Assembly: GCA_963713445.1 (NCBI GenBank)
Contig: CAVQMB010000025.1
Coordinates: forward strand, 4,324 to 68,323
Reading direction: 5' to 3'
Source: CAVQMB01 sp963713445
GTDB taxonomy: Bacteria; Pseudomonadota; Gammaproteobacteria; Competibacterales; Competibacteraceae
DNA: 64,000 nucleotides
Program-made: the position numbers and the translations under genes
Part shown: in pieces, positions 49,822 to 57,821 of the stretch
Layout of the letters: every line of letters starts with the position of its first letter
Position numbering within the stretch: the stretch's first letter is position 1
The notes under the pieces: model-generated
The model's database searches: none
The model's input: the letters and a program-made list of their open reading frames with translations, nothing else
What the model was told of the DNA's origin: nothing

Positions 49822-50275
49822 GTGCCGCTGGGGAAGCCATGGTGGTTGTGTCTTACGTCGGCCGCTTCCCCACCGAACCCGAACGGCTACGTATGGCCCC
49901 GCTGTTCCGGACCTCGCAGTAATGATTGACTTGCTGGCTCGCAATTGCTGCCGATCGATAGTTGTCGAGCCAGCCGATATCCGGAGATCGCGGCCTCGAG
50001 CGTCGATAATCGCTTCAAAAAGAGAGGATCTGCGATGGCCTTTCTTTAATAAGACGATTCGCTATAAAAGGATCGTGTCGCATGTCGATGTTCAAGGAAA
50101 ACGCTGACGACGCAGCGAGTTCATGGTTATCGTTGCAGGCGATGAGCAGTTCACGGGTTCGCGCCTCCACCGTTGCCGCCGCAATCGGCTGCACCGTTAC
50201 AGTCTGACGAAGCCCGCTCACCTATAGCTTGGAAGGGTGAAAGGTTCGTGCTGAAAAGCTAGTTAGTGACCAGCG
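49822..50275. other. Island boundary region, no gene seen
   Basis: 454 bases between the ACT gene and the methyltransferase. From about 49920 the sequence becomes clearly richer in A and T than the left 50 kb. Short ORFs on both strands have no start signals and no recognisable motif. No integrase, tRNA end or flanking direct repeat was found. Confidence 0.5.
49830..49871 (+). terminator. Inverted repeat after the ACT-domain gene
   Basis: GGGGAAGC and GCTTCCCC are exact complements separated by 26 bases, starting nine bases after the ACT gene stop. No T-tract follows, so a terminator role is only possible. Confidence 0.3.
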
Positions 50276-50866
50276 ATGGATCAAGCCACTATCAATGTAT
50301 ATAACCGATCTGCACCGGAAATTGCTGCCTTGCACGAAAGTTTGGTGCCTGAAGATATCTATTTTCTGGCCGATCAATTTTTTTTAAAAGGCTCTGATTC
50401 AGTGGATGTAGGTTGCGGCATAGGCCGCGACACGCATTGGCTATCTGAGCATGGCTATCCAGCCATCGGGATAGACGCATCGGAAGCCATGCTGATCGAA
50501 GGAAAGAGACGCTTTCCCACGGCACAGTTTGTCCAAGATTGCCTGCCATTATTGAGTTCCATAAGTGATGGATTCTTCGCGAACGTACTTTGTTCAGCCG
50601 TAATTATGCACCTCAGTGACGATGAGATAGAGCCAGCCATATGTAATTTATTGAGAATAGCAGGCAGTAGCGCCATCATAATTTTATCTTTTCGGGGAAG
50701 TAACGAAGAGAACCATCGGGAAGGCGGCAAGCTTTATACGCATATTTCAAAGATTAAATTAATAGAATTACTTAAAAACAAAAGAGCAAAATTAGTGCAT
50801 GATGAAGACAAGCAAGAGGCCAGCAGGGGGCTTCAATGGCATAATCTCGTATTTGCCAAATATTAG
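50276..50866 (+). CDS. Class I SAM-dependent methyltransferase
   Basis: 196 residues. Motif I is VDVGCGIGRDTHWLSEHGY at about residues 43-61 followed by AIGIDASEAMLIEGKRR; VLCSAVIMHLSDDEIEPAIC is motif IV-like. There is no DPPY/NPPF DNA-methylase motif, so it looks like a small-molecule or protein methyltransferase. Codon use is AT-rich unlike the left arm. Its stop overlaps the stop of the HNH gene on the other strand by four bases (TTAG), a tail-to-tail pair that suggests joint acquisition. Confidence 0.8.
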   Translation: MDQATINVYNRSAPEIAALHESLVPEDIYFLADQFFLKGSDSVDVGCGIGRDTHWLSEHGYPAIGIDASEAMLIEGKRRFPTAQFVQDCLPLLSSISDGFFANVLCSAVIMHLSDDEIEPAICNLLRIAGSSAIIILSFRGSNEENHREGGKLYTHISKIKLIELLKNKRAKLVHDEDKQEASRGLQWHNLVFAKY

Positions 50867-51894
50867 AAACAAACCATGCCTTTGGGTTTGGGCTCCCATT
50901 TTGCATGACCTGCTCCAACAAATAAACTCGCGCAGTTGTATACGTCTTGCAAGTACTCCTGCCGCAATTTGGTTGTTACACCTGTTTGCGCGATTAACGT
51001 CTCACGAAGTGGATGATGTGAATTTATAAGATACTCATTACGGTTGAACAGCCGCTCTAACAAGTTTGTGGTGGGCAATTTATCGAACTTTCCGTTGCTG
51101 CCTCGGTTGCAGTCTTGGCAGGCCAACACTAGGTTGGCTATACCATCTACCGGCTTTTCGCTATCGCAACGTTTAAGTACATGCGGAAAAAAATGATCGA
51201 CATCAGCGGTACAGTCACTTCCGTATACTACCGATATCTCTCGAAAGCAGTAGAAACATCGGCCTTTTTGGTAACCATTCAGCGCTGGTCTCGCTGGGGT
51301 TATAGAGACACGCCTAAGCGAATTAACTCCGGTGAGTTTTTTTGTGGCCTCGTCATATTGAACAAGCATTAAATTGCGAGGCAGGTTATTCTCCCACGCG
51401 CTTTCTACGAGCTGCCAGCGTGCCTCCGTCTCTTTTTCAATGTCAATAAACTTGGTTTGTTCCCCAAGCTTAAGAAATTCGTCAGTGAATGTTAACGAGT
51501 CTGTTAATTTTTTACCTTTATCAAAGAAATGGGTTTCGGTTTCTCGTCCATGGACATTGTGAAATGCGTCTAAAACATAATTAAATCCATATCTCAATGT
51601 ATGTTCAATCATCTCTTCATTATTAATATTCCCCGAATTGAATTCACGTAACTTATCAAGAAAGGTGCTTTTATTTTGAGTTGCCTGTTTAGGATGTTGT
51701 TTTAAGTGTTCACAGAGATGTCTGGAATATGGGACAGCTAATTCTTCAATTTTAAAGCTGCTTTTTCCTTCGCGATATAGGTCGATAAGTGACATCGCCA
51801 GAGAAAATTTGTACGATGCGGTATTTCGGCCGAACAGAATAATCGCTCGCCAATAATTTTCAGCGGTTGGATCTATCTCGTAGAAACGTGACAT
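50863..51894 (-). CDS. HNH endonuclease domain protein
   Basis: 343 residues from ATG 51894. The frame is open to 51993, but that part is relic sequence from the gene fragment upstream, in another frame. The N-terminal half (ENYWRAIILFGRNTASYKFS then a helical region) has a domain seen before HNH nucleases in defence islands. The C-terminal third has the zinc-HNH: CFYCFREI, DVDHFFPHVLKRC and NLVLACQDCNRGSNGK. It probably cuts DNA. No ribosome-binding site is evident. Pairing with the methyltransferase resembles a restriction-like unit, but that is inference. Confidence 0.78.
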   Translation of the reverse strand: MSRFYEIDPTAENYWRAIILFGRNTASYKFSLAMSLIDLYREGKSSFKIEELAVPYSRHLCEHLKQHPKQATQNKSTFLDKLREFNSGNINNEEMIEHTLRYGFNYVLDAFHNVHGRETETHFFDKGKKLTDSLTFTDEFLKLGEQTKFIDIEKETEARWQLVESAWENNLPRNLMLVQYDEATKKLTGVNSLRRVSITPARPALNGYQKGRCFYCFREISVVYGSDCTADVDHFFPHVLKRCDSEKPVDGIANLVLACQDCNRGSNGKFDKLPTTNLLERLFNRNEYLINSHHPLRETLIAQTGVTTKLRQEYLQDVYNCASLFVGAGHAKWEPKPKGMVCF

Positions 51895-51934
51895 AAGAAA
51901 AGTTACTGCGCCGAAGCAAGAAGTTTTTGTTGAT

Positions 51935-52126
51935 TCAGATGATAAACCAAGCCTTCGATCTTGCAGTATTCCGGGGCCTGGAAATTCTTGCATATAGTCC
52001 CTCGGCGAAGTGAGCGCCGCGGGTCTCGTCGTTCTCGAACGTCATACCGATACAAGTCACCGGGCTGGAGGGCTCCTGCGGCTCTTCAAGCAGCGAGTCG
52101 AAAAGATCGGTTTCCTGCATCCTCAC
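51935..52126 (-). pseudogene. N-terminal fragment resembling a defence-island DNA methylase
   Basis: The first ~45 codons (MQETDLFDSLLEEP, then VTCIGMTFENDETRGAHFAE) resemble the N-terminus of large adenine-specific DNA methylases of the type found in BREX-3-like loci. After a one-base shift the neighbouring frame continues PEYCKIEGLVYHL, in place of the expected PEFRKIEGF line, and then homology ends and runs into the HNH gene. So about 60 residues of a gene of about 900-1000 remain. Identification rests on memory of the family start, not a search. Confidence 0.45.
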
Positions 52127-52265
52127 AATCCCTTTGGTTCACTTATGAACGCTTGTTCACGGGAATGACGGCTACCCGAGGTCTTGCACGCGAGCAGCCT
52201 CGGTTGCGAAAACACTAAGTTAGGCAATGGGTTAGTTGTGTCGCGGGCGGTGGTGCGCGCTATTA

Positions 52266-52328
52266 TTCGCGCGGCGCGCGCATTTCCCCGACACAATTCG
52301 CGCGGCGCGCGTATTTTCCCGCGCACAA
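52266..52328. repeat. Two tandem ~31-base repeats with a GC-palindrome core
   Basis: TTCGCGCGGCGCGCG at 52266-52280 and again at 52297-52311, each followed by a related 16-17 base tail (CATTTCCCCGACACAA and TATTTTCCCGCGCACAA). The core is a palindrome around one centre base. A weaker third half-copy may lie at 52246-52265. It is in the gap between the BrxF-like chimera and the methylase fragment. Confidence 0.7.
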
Positions 52329-52339
52329 CGCTGCAGGAA

Positions 52340-52810
52340 TCAGGAAACACGCACATACCGCCCCCCTTTCCCTTTACCGTGAAAACGGATCTGACCGGCT
52401 TTCACGAGCTTTTTGAGCAACCGGCGGGCTTGGTCTTTGCTGAAGCGGCACAGTTCCATGGCATCCTCCCGTTTGATGCTGCCATGCTTGTCGATATGGT
52501 TGAGCACTATCTGCTCCTGCTGGATGGATGCAAACCCGGCCTGGCGGATATATTCGGCTTTCTCTCCCGACCGGCGATAAAGGGCGGTGCTGAGTGTATA
52601 GGTCCGCCCTCGCCCGGTTCCGTGGGGCTCGACAAAGCCGGTTTCAGTGAGTTTGACGTTGACGACGTCGGTACCAAGATCAGCAGCGACCTCCTGAAGA
52701 ACGCTGGTTTTCCCGGAACCGGCTTCGCCCACGACCAGCACTAAGCGGTAATACAGGGCCTCGGCCGCCTCCAGGGAACGTTTGATCTTGTCATGTACCG
52801 CTGTGGCCAT
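52340..52810 (-). pseudogene. BrxF-like P-loop start fused to a winged-helix regulator C-terminus
   Basis: 156 residues from ATG 52810, with AGGTG six bases before it. Residues 1-~50 (MATAVHDKIKRSLEAAEALY, then LVLVVGEAGSGKTSVLQ with Walker A) look like BrxF, the small P-loop ATPase that opens type 3 BREX operons. From about residue 53 (TETGFVEPHGTGRGRTYTLS) to the end (SKDQARRLLKKLVKAGQIRF) the sequence is instead the C-terminal winged helix of AlbA_2/AAA_4-type regulators. BrxF is normally about 150 residues of P-loop protein throughout, so this is an in-frame deletion fusion. Family calls are from memory. Confidence 0.5.
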
Positions 52811-53361
52811 CGCTGGCACCTGATTTTGCCGTCGGGATTTGTTGCGTTAATGTGCCGGCAGAGTCGGAGCAGCCTCGTCAAACATTTGCAAGTCATGGCT
52901 TTGTCCATACAACGGTCCGCTGAGAGATGTTGGTGTGGTCGCATCACACAACATCGCCGATACAAACTACCGAGCCCGTTTACCAAAGACAATCGTTTTG
53001 TTTGTATTGGAAATGGCTGGTTTCAACAACAGGTGACAGGATTTCACCGCCAGCGCAGCAGCCTTTTTTCCAGCCGCCCCAGCAGGAAACTGATTGCCAG
53101 CCCCAGAAGTGAGAGCAGCACCACGCCGGCCAGCAGTTGATCGGTCTGCAACAGGTTGCCGGCGCTTTGCATGCCGGAATCGGTTACCTGCGCCCGTCGG
53201 TCGATAGCGGCGCACGACGACACGACTTGTAGAGACTCGTGCGCCAGCGCATAATTTTTGCGCTAACCACCGGGATCCGTGGCTGTTGATGGTCCGCGTG
53301 GCGACGGCTTCGGTAGTACTAGCTTGAGTTAATCAATAATAACTGCTTTGGGGGTCACTCA
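52811..53361. other. Gap holding only a permease remnant
   Basis: 551 bases between the BrxF-like chimera and the anchored surface protein. Apart from the SsuC/TauC-like tail at 53044-53190, it shows an 8-base inverted repeat (ATACAAAC at 52960 and GTTTGTAT at 53000), and nothing else that can be supported. Confidence 0.5.
53044..53190 (-). pseudogene. C-terminal remnant of an SsuC/TauC-like ABC permease
   Basis: On the minus strand the frame ending at the TGA 53044-53046 reads QSAGNLLQTDQLLAGVVLLS, then LLGLAISFLLGRL, then EKRLLRWR. This is the characteristic last helix and tail of SsuC/TauC-type sulfonate, taurine or nitrate permeases. Upstream of about 53190 the similarity is lost and there is no start codon with a ribosome-binding site. 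It is a leftover of a transporter gene whose body was deleted. Confidence 0.6.
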
Positions 53362-54132
53362 GTGGAGCAGAACTATCGCAACAGACCACGGTTACGGGGC
53401 CACACTATTGCGCCGTTATCGGCTGCCGTGGGTGCGGCCGGCTTGCTGGCCGGGGCACCGGTGCATGCGCTGACCGCAAATCCAGACAATTTCTCAGCCG
53501 TTGAGGTCGTCGGAGTACAACAGGACATCGGCAACGTGCTGGTGAATGACAGTGGTGGCGTTCCGCCACTGAATGTCGTGTTCTACTCGCCCCACTCAAG
53601 TTCGGCGGGTTTCGTAGAAAACGTCCAATTTAGCGGCGAGGTGATATTTTCATGGTCGGGCGAGTGTAATGTGAAACCAGCTCAATTCAACTATAAGGTG
53701 CGTGACGAAAGCGACCCCGTGCAGTATGCCAACTCATTTTTCACCATCAACCTGGTGCCGCCGGTCAAGCCCGACTACTACACCACGCAGGCCGGAACCA
53801 CACTCAGCGGCAATGTCGTCGATAATGACCCGAGGGTCAACGGCAGAACCCTCCCGGTGGTGTTGGACAGCGGGCCATCCCATGGGCATCTGCTGTTACC
53901 CGGACTAACTCAGTCGGGCGATTTTCAATATCAGCCGGATCCCGGTTTCACCGGCGTCGATCACTTCAGTTACAAGAGCAAGGCTGACACGGCGAACTGT
54001 TTCTTCACGGCTGACGTCATTGTGAACGTGGTACCGCCAGCCGTGGCCGTGCCGGCGCTGATTCCCTGGGGTGTTGGCGCGCTAGCAGGCCTGCTGGGAG
54101 TCGCTGGGTGGCGGTCGCGGCGTTCCGACTGA
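53362..54132 (+). CDS. Exported surface protein with C-terminal sorting-type tail
   Basis: 256 residues from GTG 53362. An N-terminal signal-like stretch (LSAAVGAAGLLAGAPVHALT) is followed by two beta-sandwich segments; the second has the cadherin-like/Ig pattern TLSGNVVDNDP and DFQYQPDPGFTGVDHFSYKS. The last 27 residues have the three-part sorting layout: VPALIPWG, a hydrophobic helix (VGALAGLLGVAGW) and RSRRSD, like IPTL-CTERM and related signals processed by an archaeo/exosortase-type enzyme. No such enzyme is in the window. The downstream glycosyltransferases may modify it; inference. Confidence 0.75.
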   Translation: MEQNYRNRPRLRGHTIAPLSAAVGAAGLLAGAPVHALTANPDNFSAVEVVGVQQDIGNVLVNDSGGVPPLNVVFYSPHSSSAGFVENVQFSGEVIFSWSGECNVKPAQFNYKVRDESDPVQYANSFFTINLVPPVKPDYYTTQAGTTLSGNVVDNDPRVNGRTLPVVLDSGPSHGHLLLPGLTQSGDFQYQPDPGFTGVDHFSYKSKADTANCFFTADVIVNVVPPAVAVPALIPWGVGALAGLLGVAGWRSRRSD

Positions 54133-54154
54133 GCGGTATCAGTCCGCGTTAGGG

Positions 54155-55369
54155 ATGACGTCCGCGCCTAGAATTCGCTATTTCGGTGGTGGTGACGTCA
54201 GCGGCTATGGCCTGGCGGCTGTGGCCAACGTCCGCCTGTTGGTCAATGCGGGCGTGCCGGTCGAGTGGATACCACTGGACTGGTTCGACCAGGGCTTCCA
54301 TCCGGTCCGCTGGTTCCAGCCGGATGGCGCATCGCTCCCCGTCCTGCGTCTGTGTGGCGATGCTGGTGCGCTGGCGGATCTGCCTACCCTGATCGAGCGC
54401 ACGGCGCGACCGGTGGATCATGATACCGTTATCGTCCACTCGCCGCCGGAGGCGTGGCCGGTACTGTTCGAGCCTGGCAAGTTTAACGTTGGTTGTGTGG
54501 CCTGGGAGACGGACCGCATGCCGGCCCACTGGCTGCCGCTGATGCGCCGTGCCGATCGGGTGCTGGTGCCTTGCGAGGCCAACCGGGCGGCATTCCGGCG
54601 CAGTGGCCTGGGTGTCCCGATCCGGGTGATACCGCATGTCCGCCGCCACAGTTGGTGCGAATATAGTCCATTGGACCTGAGCGGAGCGCGTGACGAACTC
54701 GGTATCCCGGCGCACCATCTGGTTTATTACAGCATCAATAGCTGGAATCCGCGCAAAAACCTGGTCGGGCTGATTCAGTCCTTTGCCGGAGCCTTTTCTG
54801 CCGGGGAACCGGTGACGCTGTTAATCAAGACCGAAGCTCAGGGTCATGACATGGGGCCGCTTTATCCACTGCGCCCCACCCAGCAACTTGCGACTGAGGC
54901 GATCACCGCGGCGGCGCAGCATCTGCAGCGCCCCGTACCCCAGGTGATCCTGCACGACGACGATCTCGACGGGCCCGGTATCGATCTGATTCATGCTATC
55001 AGTGATGTCTACGTGTCGCTCAGCCGCGGCGAGGGCTGGGGGCTGGGCGCCTTCGAGGCGGCTACGCTAGGCAAACCAGTCATCATGACTGGCTGGGGCG
55101 GGCACACTGAGTTTCTGGGACCGGACTGGCCCGGCGCCATTCCCTACCGGATGGAGCCCGCGTGGCTCTGGCCGCCGCAACGGCCATCGTATTTCCCCAG
55201 CCAGCGCTGGGCCGAGCCGGATCTCGCTGTCGCCGGCGAACTGATGCGCAATCTTTTGGAAACACCCGGGCCAGCCCGGGTGGCTGCCAAAGACATACGC
55301 GAACGGTTGTTTCGGGACTACGCGGAACCCGTGCTGGCCCGGGACTGGCTCGCTACGCTCGGTGGCTGA
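54155..55369 (+). CDS. Glycosyltransferase (GT4-like, GT-B fold)
   Basis: 404 residues. The C-terminal half has the GT4 pattern: YYSINSWNPRKNLVGLIQSF and, near residue 290, DVYVSLSRGEGWGLGAFEAA (E-x7-E type site) and PVIMTGWGGHTEFLG. It transfers a sugar from a nucleotide-sugar donor, probably in the cytoplasm. First of a run of glycosyltransferase genes after the surface protein; the next gene starts before this one ends. Confidence 0.85.
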   Translation: MTSAPRIRYFGGGDVSGYGLAAVANVRLLVNAGVPVEWIPLDWFDQGFHPVRWFQPDGASLPVLRLCGDAGALADLPTLIERTARPVDHDTVIVHSPPEAWPVLFEPGKFNVGCVAWETDRMPAHWLPLMRRADRVLVPCEANRAAFRRSGLGVPIRVIPHVRRHSWCEYSPLDLSGARDELGIPAHHLVYYSINSWNPRKNLVGLIQSFAGAFSAGEPVTLLIKTEAQGHDMGPLYPLRPTQQLATEAITAAAQHLQRPVPQVILHDDDLDGPGIDLIHAISDVYVSLSRGEGWGLGAFEAATLGKPVIMTGWGGHTEFLGPDWPGAIPYRMEPAWLWPPQRPSYFPSQRWAEPDLAVAGELMRNLLETPGPARVAAKDIRERLFRDYAEPVLARDWLATLGG

Positions 55370-56204
55370 GCGGCGCCGCGAGTTCCATTTTGTCTTCGGT
55401 CTGCGACCCCAGACTGAACCGTTTCACGTGCTGCATTATCTGTGTCTGGCGTCCTGTGCCGAGGTCAATCAGCCTGCTGCGATCAACCTGTACTACCGGC
55501 ACGAGCCGTTCGGTCCCTGGTGGGAGCGGATAAGGCCGCGCCTGACGCTGCATCGTGTCACCGGGCGGCCCTCTGGCTATGTGCCCGAGCGGTACGGTGA
55601 CACTCAGATAGGCCAGCTGATTGAAAAGGCCGGCCTCGACTACGCCCACGAGGCCGATTTTCTGCGGCTGGATGTGCTGCTGGCGCACGGCGGCGTTTAC
55701 GCGGACATGGACACGCTGTTCGTGCGGCGCTATCCGGATGCCTGGTGGGAGCTGGAGTTTGCCATAGGCGAGGAGGACGCTCTGCCTGAACCGGGTGAAC
55801 TGCTGCGACCGTCGTTATGTAACGCGGTGATTTTCAGCCAGCCGGGCGTGGCCTTCGCGCGAGCGTGGCGCGAGCGCATGCCGGCAGCCTTCGATGGTAC
55901 CTGGAACAGCCACTCCTGTCGGGAGGCTGGTCGTCTCTGGCAGGCAATGCCGCACCGGTTGCGGGTGCTGCCGCGCCCGTATTTCTACCGCTATGGCAGT
56001 ACCGCCACCGGCCTGAGGGCGCAGCTGGAGGAATCGAACCGGGATCACGACGATCTGTACAGCGTCCATCTCTGGGCTCATCTGTGGTGGTCTGAGAGGC
56101 GTAAGGACCTGTCGTCGGTGTATGCCGGCCTGATTGACGAGCGGTGGATACGCCGGGAGCACTGTACTCTGGCGCGGTTGGCACGGCCGTTCCTGGATGC
56201 CTGA
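55362..56204 (+). CDS. Glycosyltransferase, GT32/TcdA-like with DXD
   Basis: 280 residues from GTG 55362, overlapping the previous gene by eight bases. The key line is EADFLRLDVLLAHGGVYADM followed by DTL, giving the metal-binding DXD (DMD) of GT32 and related sugar transferases. HFVFGLRPQTEPFHVLHYLC at the start is typical of these capsule and protein glycosyltransferases. Donor and acceptor are not inferable. Confidence 0.83.
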   Translation: MAERRREFHFVFGLRPQTEPFHVLHYLCLASCAEVNQPAAINLYYRHEPFGPWWERIRPRLTLHRVTGRPSGYVPERYGDTQIGQLIEKAGLDYAHEADFLRLDVLLAHGGVYADMDTLFVRRYPDAWWELEFAIGEEDALPEPGELLRPSLCNAVIFSQPGVAFARAWRERMPAAFDGTWNSHSCREAGRLWQAMPHRLRVLPRPYFYRYGSTATGLRAQLEESNRDHDDLYSVHLWAHLWWSERRKDLSSVYAGLIDERWIRREHCTLARLARPFLDA

Positions 56205-56205
56205 G

Positions 56206-56967
56206 TCACTCCAGTGTCAGGGCGCCGGACGGGTGTGGCATGTGCAGCGGGCCGAGGCCGGGCCGGTATTCGGCCAGCCGGCGCTGCAATCCGGCCCAAC
56301 GCTGCAGCAGGCGGACCTCGCCCAGGCTTTTGGCCGCACTGATGGCGCGATGATGCGCCTCAGACCAGGCGTTGGCGCCGTGGTAGACGTAGACGGAGCA
56401 CCAGCCGGCGCCGGCCAGCCGGGTGATCCGCCGGCTGCCGCGCAGCAGGGTCAGCAGCAGGCCGGTGTCTTCGCCCCGCACCCGGGCCGGATAGGCCGGC
56501 ATGCAGTCGCGGCGTCCCAGCAGGGTGCCCTGGACCAGGTTCAACGGGTAAGCCTCGCTGTCCCAGTCCTCCCAGTAAAGCTCGCCGCTCAGGGGGTACC
56601 AGTGCAACTGGTCGCGCAGGAAACAGAACTCGGCACCGGCGTCGCGCAAGGCGTTCCATTGCAGGGTCAGGCGTTCCGGATGATAGCGGTCATCGTCGTC
56701 CCACTGGCAGACGAAATCGCCGGCCGCCGCCTCAACGGCGGCATTGCGCAATTCGCCCAAGGTTTGCCCCGGCTCTGTCCGCCGTACGCGAATGGTGGCC
56801 ACGGAGTGGGTTGCGGCGGCCGAATGCAGCGCTGCGTGGCATTCGCTGTCGCCATCGTGCACCACCACCAGTTCACGATTGGGATAGCACTGGGCTGCAA
56901 AGTCCGCCATGGCCAGTCCGGCCAGAGTCTGGCGGCCGGACTGGGTTACCATAAGGCAGCTGATCAT
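56206..56967 (-). CDS. GT2-like glycosyltransferase
   Basis: 253 residues from ATG 56967; a GTG 24 bases upstream is a possible longer start. GT-A features: MISCLMVTQSGRQTLAGLAM, NRELVVVHDGDSECH, and the DXD-like DDDD in AAGDFVCQWDDDDRYHPERL. It lies on the opposite strand to its neighbours, tail to tail with the GT32-like gene with one base between, and head to head with the next gene across 53 bases, which must hold both promoters. Confidence 0.8.
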   Translation of the reverse strand: MISCLMVTQSGRQTLAGLAMADFAAQCYPNRELVVVHDGDSECHAALHSAAATHSVATIRVRRTEPGQTLGELRNAAVEAAAGDFVCQWDDDDRYHPERLTLQWNALRDAGAEFCFLRDQLHWYPLSGELYWEDWDSEAYPLNLVQGTLLGRRDCMPAYPARVRGEDTGLLLTLLRGSRRITRLAGAGWCSVYVYHGANAWSEAHHRAISAAKSLGEVRLLQRWAGLQRRLAEYRPGLGPLHMPHPSGALTLE

Positions 56968-57020
56968 CGGGGTTATTCCGCCACCGGCCACTGTTCACGC
57001 GTCGTCATTGTGGTGCCATC

Positions 57021-57821
57021 ATGATACAGGCCAGCTTTATTCTGACCTATCGCGAAACCGCTGATCCGGCACGGCGCCGCAACCTGCTGGCCGTCCTCGG
57101 CTGGCTCGCGCAATACCCGTCGCAGTGTGAGGTTGTTGTGGTGGAGCAGGACGACGCCCCGCGCCTGGATGGGCCATTACCTCATCCTGACTGCCGCCAC
57201 CTGTTCGCTTATAATCCGGGTGCCTTCAACAAGAGCTGGGGATTCAACGTCGGCTTTCGTGCCAGCCGCAACCCCTGGCTCGCCTTCGGCGATGCCGACG
57301 TGATCGTGGGGCCGTGTCTGGCCGAAGCCCTGCGCTATCTGCAGCTTGGCTACCATGCGGTGAAGCCCTACCGGCGGTTGCTCGATCTGAGCGAGCAGGA
57401 GTCGGCACGCATCGCGGGGGGTGACTATGACTGGGTGCCGCGGCGCGAAACGGCATTGCCAGTGAACCGCGAGGGCGAGGGCCAGTTCATCTGCTTCGCG
57501 GGCGGCCTGCTACTCATGAGCCGGGCCGGTTTCACCCGGGTCGGTGGCTGGGACGAACGCTTCCTCGGCTGGGGCGGGGAGGACGACGCCATGAGCTACA
57601 AGCTGGAACGGGTCCAGCTTCCTGCGGTGGAGCTGGACCGGCGCCCGGCATTGCACCTGCATCATGCGCGGCCTCGTGCCGCGACCCTTGGCCAACCCCA
57701 CTACCCTGGCAACCAACAGTTGCTGGCTCAATACCTGGCCCTGGAAGATGATGCGCTGTGGCGTTTCGCCGAAGTGCAGATGCAGATTATCGGTCACCGC
57801 GAGAAATACCGCCCGCAATGA
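57021..57821 (+). CDS. Glycosyltransferase (GT27-like / galactosyltransferase C-terminal type)
   Basis: 266 residues. GT-A pattern: NPGAFNKSWGFNVGFRASRN, LAFGDADVIVGPCLAEALRY (DAD as DXD), and the C-terminal line RVGGWDERFLGWGGEDDAMS, the hallmark of the Glyco_transf_7C/GT27-type end. Its stop overlaps the ATG of the next gene (ATGA). Probably adds a hexose or hexosamine; substrate not known. Confidence 0.83.
   Translation: MIQASFILTYRETADPARRRNLLAVLGWLAQYPSQCEVVVVEQDDAPRLDGPLPHPDCRHLFAYNPGAFNKSWGFNVGFRASRNPWLAFGDADVIVGPCLAEALRYLQLGYHAVKPYRRLLDLSEQESARIAGGDYDWVPRRETALPVNREGEGQFICFAGGLLLMSRAGFTRVGGWDERFLGWGGEDDAMSYKLERVQLPAVELDRRPALHLHHARPRAATLGQPHYPGNQQLLAQYLALEDDALWRFAEVQMQIIGHREKYRPQ

Noticed and set aside
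49922..50221. Small ORFs on both strands in the island boundary
   Set aside because: Neither has a ribosome-binding site, a family motif or codon use like nearby genes.
51895..51993. Longer N-terminus for the HNH protein
   Set aside because: These 33 codons are the methylase fragment read in another frame; the conserved HNH family start fits ATG 51894.
52266..52328. Possible CRISPR array
   Set aside because: There are only two copies, directly adjacent and without separate spacers, and no cas genes nearby.
52929..52950. CRP-like site TGTGGTCGCATCACA
   Set aside because: The half-sites are five bases apart in place of six and the first half has a mismatch; no gene in a sensible position depends on it.
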